8,820 bases of DNA from Prevotella sp. UBA3837 (GTDB lineage Bacteria > Bacteroidota > Bacteroidia > Bacteroidales > Bacteroidaceae): assembly GCA_002392835.1 (NCBI GenBank), contig DGHX01000192.1, positions 64,363 to 73,182 on the forward strand. The letters run 5' to 3'. Positions 5,049 through 8,820 of the stretch are shown here, one piece after another; the first letter of the stretch is position 1, and every line of letters begins with the position of its first letter. The notes beneath the pieces were generated by a model. The model was not told the origin of the DNA. It saw nothing but the letters and a program-made list of their open reading frames with translations, and ran no database searches. The position numbers were made by a program, and so were the translations under genes.

Positions 5049-5612
5049 GTGATACTACCTATTTATATATATGGCCAGCCGGTGCTACGCAAGGTGGCAG
5101 AGGACATCACTCCCGACTATCCCGAGCTGCAGCAGCTCGTTGCTAACATGTGGGAGACGCTGGCCGACAGCGAAGGCATTGGGCTGGCAGCTCCGCAGGT
5201 GGGACTGCCCATCCGCCTTGTTGTCATCGACCTGCGTCCGCTGGCCGAAGACATGCCTGAGTACAAGGACTTCCACCAGGTGTACATCAACCCACACATC
5301 GTGGAAAAGGACGACACGCAGACCGACACCTCTGAGGAGGGGTGCCTCTCGCTGCCTGCCATACACGAGAAGGTGACGCGCCCCACGCGCATACACGTGA
5401 CGTGGCAGGACGAGCAGTTCCAGCAGCACGACGAATGGGTCGAGGGCTACCTGGCACGCGTCATGCAGCATGAGTTCGACCACCTGGACGGCCACATGTT
5501 CATCGACCACATCTCGCCTCTGCGCAAACAGCTCATCAAGAGCAAGCTCAAGGCACTGACGCAGGGGCGCTACCGCTGCGGTTACAAGACGAAACCGGTA
5601 GTGAGAAGATAG
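5049..5612 (+). CDS. def: Peptide deformylase
   Basis: This 187-residue enzyme removes the N-formyl group from the initiator methionine of new proteins, in the cytoplasm at the ribosome exit. All three diagnostic motifs are intact: GIGLAAPQ (residues 43-50), EGCLS (97-101, metal ligand Cys99) and HEFDH (141-145, metal ligands His141 and His145 with catalytic Glu142). Length is normal for the bacterial family. The start is GTG at 5049: the N-terminus MILPIYIYGQPVLRKVAEDI matches family starts, and the frame upstream meets the ruvX stop codon with no ATG. Positions 69-95 (MPEYKDFHQV... to DTQTDT) form the variable insert seen in Bacteroidetes forms. It lies between ruvX and the exported TPR gene in the same direction, probably one transcript. 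Confidence 0.97.
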   Translation: MILPIYIYGQPVLRKVAEDITPDYPELQQLVANMWETLADSEGIGLAAPQVGLPIRLVVIDLRPLAEDMPEYKDFHQVYINPHIVEKDDTQTDTSEEGCLSLPAIHEKVTRPTRIHVTWQDEQFQQHDEWVEGYLARVMQHEFDHLDGHMFIDHISPLRKQLIKSKLKALTQGRYRCGYKTKPVVRR

Positions 5613-5669
5613 GACGCCCTCCGTTCCCCCTCCCATCTGGATGAAGCTTAGGTTGTTATACGACGTGAA

Positions 5670-7703
5670 ATGATGAAAGGCTTTCATCTCTTTAAACTGT
5701 TCAGACTCTCCTCCCTCCGGGAGGGGCTGGGGGTAGGCCTGTTACTGCTCCCCCTCTTTGTTCACGCCCAGTACAACACCGACCGCCTCATCACCATCGG
5801 GCGCTCGGCCCTCTACTACGAGGACTATGTGCTGTCCATACAGTATTTCAACCAGGCCATTGCGGCCAAGCCCTACCTCTACGAGCCGTGGTTTCTGCGT
5901 GGCGCCGCCAAGTTCAACCTCGATGACTTTGCCGGGGCTGAGCGCGACTGCTCCGAGGCCATCGGCCGCAACCCCTTCGTCGTGGGATGCTACGAGCTGC
6001 GCGGCCTCTGCCGCATTCAGCAGGAGAAGTTTGCCGATGCCATCGGCGACTACGACCGTGCGCTGCAGCTGGCACCCGACAGTCGCTCGCTGTGGCACAA
6101 CCGCGTGCTTTGTCACATACAGAACGAGGACTACACCACCGCCCTGGCACAGCTTGACACCATGCAGACACGGTGGAGCCAGTACGCACCAGCCTACACC
6201 ATGCGTGCCGACGTCTATCTGCAGACGAAGGACACTGCGCAGGCCATCGACGCCATGGAGCGGAGCCTCGAACTGGACCCCTACAACGGGCACACATGGG
6301 CCTCGCGCAGCCTCATCAGCCTGCAACGGAAAGAGTGGAAGAACGCCGAGGAACAGCTCGACCATGCCATACACCTGCTGCCCCGCCAGGGCGGATACTA
6401 CATCAACCGCGCCCTGGCACGCTACAACCAGAACAATCTGCGCGGAGCCATGGCCGACTACGACATGGCGCTCGAGATAGAGCCCAACAACTTCCTGGGC
6501 CACTACAACCGCGGACTGCTGCGCACCGATGTGGGCGACGACAACCGGGCCATCGATGACTTCAACTTCGTGCTGCGCCTGGAGCCCGACAACATGCTGG
6601 CCCTGTTCAACCGAGCCGTGCTCCTCGACCGCACCGGCGACCTGCGTGGGGCCGTGCGCGACTATACGAAGGTCATCGACGAATATCCCAACTTCCACTA
6701 CGGCATATTGCAGCGCGCACGCTGCTACCGCCGCTTGGGCATGACGCAGAAGGCCGAGCTTGACGAGTTCAAGGTGTACAAGGCGCAGCTCTACCAGCAC
6801 CTCTATGGCATACAGCCCCACCAGGGGCGGCGCAGCCAGCGCAAGCGCAGCGACCTGGATCCGGATAAGTACAACCAGATGGTGGTGGCCGACGAGCAGG
6901 AGCCGGAGCGCGAATACCAGAGCGAATACCGCGGACACGTGCAGAACCAGCGCGCGCAGGAGCAGCCCATGCCCATGTTCGCACTGGCGCTCGAGCCACA
7001 GAGCGATGACGTCAGCCGCCAGCCCCACTACGATGCCCTCGTCGATGACTTTAACCGTCAAGAGCACTGCGGGCGCACACTCTATGTGAGCAACCAGCAC
7101 GCAACCCTTGACACTCCTCATTCCACCGACTACTTCGCCTACATCGACTCGCTCTCCACCGTGCTTTACAACACGCGCACCAGCCAGCACATCATGCCGC
7201 TGCTGCTGGCCCGCGCCGTGGCCTACACTGCAGTGCAGGACTATGCACAAGCCGAGAGCGACCTCACCACGAGCCTGAACATCGACTCCACACAGGTGCT
7301 CGCCCTTTGGCAGCGCGCCCTGTGCCAGTGGCAGCTGCTGCGCTTCCGCCATGCCGACGACGGCGTGCCCCTCAGTACCTCCATGCCCCAGGTGGCGGGA
7401 GTGCTCATCGACTTAGGCCATGCCCTGGCCCACAGTCCCCGCAACGCCAGCCTGCTCTACAACCGCGGATGCCTCTATGCCCAGTGCCACGACTACGCGG
7501 CAGCCATCGCCGACTTCACCGCCGCCATCAGCGTCGACCCGCGCATGGCCGACGCTTACTACAACCGTGGGCTCTGCCACATCGGCATGCAGGCCACACA
7601 ACAGGGACTCGACGACCTGAGCAAGGCCGGCGAGCTGGGGCGCTATCAGGCCTACAGCCTCATCAAAAAATATAAAAAAATAAAAAATAACGCCGCAGAA
7701 TAG
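5670..7703 (+). CDS. Large exported tetratricopeptide repeat (TPR) protein
   Basis: This 677-residue protein starts at ATG 5670 (or the adjoining ATG 5673; a TAG lies seven codons upstream in frame). A signal peptide of 33 residues ends VHA|Q. A first TPR block spans about residues 42-372, with near-regular 34-residue helix pairs ending in motifs such as ALQLAPDS, SLELDPYN, ALEIEPNN and VLRLEPDN. A polar, Gln/Arg/Glu-rich linker covers about 383-495, and a second TPR block about 505-655. TPRs are protein-docking scaffolds; the partner is unknown and no catalytic domain is visible. The signal peptide indicates a periplasmic location, possibly outer-membrane associated. The ruvX-def-TPR order recurs in Bacteroidales as I recall it. 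Odd points are a hairpin over the start codons, a repeat-derived signal peptide, and A-runs in the last codons (KKYKKIKNN). Confidence 0.92.
   Translation: MMKGFHLFKLFRLSSLREGLGVGLLLLPLFVHAQYNTDRLITIGRSALYYEDYVLSIQYFNQAIAAKPYLYEPWFLRGAAKFNLDDFAGAERDCSEAIGRNPFVVGCYELRGLCRIQQEKFADAIGDYDRALQLAPDSRSLWHNRVLCHIQNEDYTTALAQLDTMQTRWSQYAPAYTMRADVYLQTKDTAQAIDAMERSLELDPYNGHTWASRSLISLQRKEWKNAEEQLDHAIHLLPRQGGYYINRALARYNQNNLRGAMADYDMALEIEPNNFLGHYNRGLLRTDVGDDNRAIDDFNFVLRLEPDNMLALFNRAVLLDRTGDLRGAVRDYTKVIDEYPNFHYGILQRARCYRRLGMTQKAELDEFKVYKAQLYQHLYGIQPHQGRRSQRKRSDLDPDKYNQMVVADEQEPEREYQSEYRGHVQNQRAQEQPMPMFALALEPQSDDVSRQPHYDALVDDFNRQEHCGRTLYVSNQHATLDTPHSTDYFAYIDSLSTVLYNTRTSQHIMPLLLARAVAYTAVQDYAQAESDLTTSLNIDSTQVLALWQRALCQWQLLRFRHADDGVPLSTSMPQVAGVLIDLGHALAHSPRNASLLYNRGCLYAQCHDYAAAIADFTAAISVDPRMADAYYNRGLCHIGMQATQQGLDDLSKAGELGRYQAYSLIKKYKKIKNNAAE
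5672..5688 (+). promoter_or_regulatory. Inverted repeat covering the TPR gene start codons
   Basis: GATGAAAG (5672-5679) and CTTTCATC (5681-5688) are exact inverted copies around one base. In RNA this gives a 7-bp stem with a GGC loop, which would hide the second ATG and the last base of the first. It could lower initiation unless ribosomes arriving from def melt it, or it may be chance. Confidence 0.4.
5711..5739 (+). repeat. GC-rich palindromic repeat within the TPR signal-peptide codons
   Basis: The core is CCCTCC-G-GGAGGG (5713-5725), followed by a G-rich arm GGCTGGGGGTAGGC. It encodes SLREGLGVG of the signal peptide. Its look, a C/T-rich arm, a palindrome and then G-runs, resembles dispersed intergenic repeats I recall from Bacteroidetes genomes, and the peptide SLREGLGVGL is a typical translation of them. 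Copy number in this genome cannot be judged from one window. Confidence 0.6.
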
Positions 7704-7711
7704 CGGCGTTA
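7688..7711 (+). terminator. Stem-loop terminator at the end of the TPR gene
   Basis: TAACGCCGC (7688-7696) pairs perfectly with GCGGCGTTA (7703-7711), a 9-bp GC-rich stem around a 6-base loop. A T-rich stretch follows at 7715-7722. The TAG stop (7701-7703) straddles the loop and the first base of the 3' arm, so the last codons of the gene form the 5' arm. A-runs at 7665-7687 would act as U-tracts for antisense transcripts. Confidence 0.85.
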
Positions 7712-7724
7712 CAGATTTTATTCG

Positions 7725-7732
7725 TAACTTTG
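7725..7732 (+). promoter_or_regulatory. -7 promoter box (TAnnTTTG) for the phosphohexomutase gene
   Basis: TAACTTTG is an exact match to the Bacteroidetes -7 motif, 14 bases past the preceding terminator stem. The expected -33 position falls inside that stem and shows no TTTG, so the upstream element is missing or degenerate. Transcription would begin near 7739, leaving a leader of about 80 bases. The leader (7740-7820) becomes AT-rich near the start and contains a repeated CTGACAA, but no gene. Confidence 0.6.
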
Positions 7733-7820
7733 TCAAAACAATAGCGACAGCGAGGCAGCTTCCGCACGAACATCACATTAATTATATAATAACTGACAAA
7801 ACTTAAAACCTGACAAGCAA

Positions 7821-8820
7821 ATGGAAAACAACGCACAACTCATTGCCGAGTGCACCGCACGTGCACAGCAGTGGCTCACTCCCGCCTTCGACGAGGAGAC
7901 CCGCCGTGAAGTACAGCAGATGCTCGATGCTGACGACAAGTCGGCGCTCATCGACGCCTTCTACCAGAACCTGGAGTTCGGCACCGGCGGTCTGCGCGGC
8001 ATCATGGGAGCCGGCACCAACCGCATGAACAAGTATATCGTGGGCATGGCCACGCAGGGCTTCGCCAACTACATCCTTAAAGCCTTCCCGGGCAAGCAGT
8101 GCTCGGTGGTAGTAGGCCACGACTGCCGTAACAACGGACGCATGTTCGCCGAGAGCGTGGCTGACATCTTCTCGGCCAACGGCATCAAGGTGTACCTCTT
8201 CGAGAGCCTGCGCCCCACGCCCGAGATCTCCTTCGCCATCCGCCAGCTGGGCTGCCAGGCCGGTGTGAACGTCACCGCCAGCCACAACCCCCGCGAGTAT
8301 AACGGCTACAAGGCCTACTGGGACGACGGCGCTCAGGTGCTCGCTCCCCACGACAAGGGCATCATCGACGAAGTGCAGAAGGTCACCATCGACCAGGTGA
8401 AGTTCGAGGGCAACAAGGAGCTCATCGAAATCATCGGCGGCGAGATGGACTGGGACTACCTGCAGGCCGTGAAGGAGGCTATGGTCGACCAGGACGTCAT
8501 CCTGCGCCAGAAGGACCTGAACATCGTCTACTCACCCATGCACGGCACCGGCCGCGTCATCATCCCTGAGGCCCTGCGCTCATGGGGCTTCCAGAACATC
8601 CACGTGGTGCCCGAGCAGATGGTCATCGATGGCAACTTCCCCACCGTCGTCAGCCCCAACCCCGAGAACCCCGAGGCCATGACCCTGGGCATGAAGCTGG
8701 GCACTCGCCTCAACGCCGACCTCGTCATAGCCAGCGACCCCGATGCCGACCGCCTCGCCATCGTCTGCCGCAACGCCAAGGGCGAATGGGAGATACTGAA
8801 CGGCAACCAGACCTGCATGA
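7821..8820 (+). CDS. Phospho-sugar mutase (phosphoglucomutase/phosphomannomutase), 3'-truncated
   Basis: The frame runs from ATG 7821 to the window edge, covering 333 codons of a protein usually near 580 residues. It belongs to the alpha-D-phosphohexomutase superfamily, PGM2-like branch. Visible are GTGGLRG at 54-60, the active-site loop TASHNP at 152-157 (Ser154 carries the phosphate), a PTPE segment at 132-135, and the metal-binding loop DPDADR at 306-311. The sugar-binding and phosphate-binding loops of domains 3 and 4 fall outside. It interconverts hexose 1-phosphate and 6-phosphate in the cytoplasm, linking glycolysis to glycan and nucleotide-sugar synthesis; glucose versus mannose preference cannot be read here. 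Third codon positions are overwhelmingly C or G, suggesting high expression. It has its own promoter box after the TPR terminator, so it is probably a separate transcription unit. Confidence 0.95.
   Translation, partial: MENNAQLIAECTARAQQWLTPAFDEETRREVQQMLDADDKSALIDAFYQNLEFGTGGLRGIMGAGTNRMNKYIVGMATQGFANYILKAFPGKQCSVVVGHDCRNNGRMFAESVADIFSANGIKVYLFESLRPTPEISFAIRQLGCQAGVNVTASHNPREYNGYKAYWDDGAQVLAPHDKGIIDEVQKVTIDQVKFEGNKELIEIIGGEMDWDYLQAVKEAMVDQDVILRQKDLNIVYSPMHGTGRVIIPEALRSWGFQNIHVVPEQMVIDGNFPTVVSPNPENPEAMTLGMKLGTRLNADLVIASDPDADRLAIVCRNAKGEWEILNGNQTCM

Noticed and set aside
5085..5687. A 200-codon minus-strand frame opposite def
   Set aside because: It lies opposite an intact peptide deformylase with all three motifs; no domain is visible in the antisense product.
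5742..7352. A 536-codon open frame on the minus strand opposite the TPR gene
   Set aside because: Its translation is low in recognisable structure and rich in repeated V/A/H/L as expected for the antisense of GC-rich, C-ending codons; the plus-strand TPR motifs and signal peptide are unambiguous.

Overview
The window looks like a chromosomal segment of a Bacteroidales bacterium, most likely Prevotellaceae or a close relative. The evidence is: protein families largely restricted to this order (DUF4421, the YtxH / holin-family / small-protein trio); exported proteins whose signal peptides end in A-Q; absence of Shine-Dalgarno sequences at most starts; and near-matches to the Bacteroidetes promoter motifs TTTG / TAnnTTTG in the AT-rich gaps. 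Coding regions are GC-rich and favour C-ending codons. There is no tRNA, rRNA, CRISPR array, insertion sequence or phage module.

Layout. (1) 1-2924, plus strand: the 3' part of a Gfo/Idh/MocA oxidoreductase, a DUF4421 predicted outer-membrane barrel protein, and a DUF1460 secreted NlpC/P60-like cysteine hydrolase. (2) 2936-2964: a stem-loop terminator, T-rich on both sides, shared by convergent genes. (3) 3836 down to 2951, minus strand: a compact operon of YtxH protein, two-helix holin-family membrane protein and an 88-residue protein of unknown function. (4) 3837-4072: a 236-base AT-rich divergent promoter region with one candidate promoter per direction and two inverted repeats. (5) 4073-7703, plus strand: SPOR-domain lipoprotein, ruvX (Holliday junction resolvase-like / rRNA processing), def (peptide deformylase) and a large exported TPR protein, ending in a stem-loop whose loop holds part of the stop codon. 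(6) 7725-8820: its own promoter box, then the first 333 codons of a phosphohexomutase (phosphoglucomutase/phosphomannomutase) cut by the window edge.

Functionally this is mostly ordinary core genome: envelope maintenance (SPOR, DUF1460, DUF4421, YtxH/holin set), information processing (ruvX, def) and sugar metabolism (oxidoreductase, phosphohexomutase). I see no defence system or mobile island.

The most unusual signal is in the short gene junctions. Several carry tandem arrays with a strict 7-base period, with units GAGAGTT, AAATCTC (close to the reverse complement of the first) and ATTTGTC. These arrays overlap stop codons, end at or within two bases of start codons, and in two places supply coding sequence (the DUF4421 start codon and the DUF1460 signal-peptide core). 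A different GC-rich palindromic repeat supplies the signal-peptide core of the TPR protein. Repeats thus appear to have been placed at, or drawn into, translation starts and export signals.
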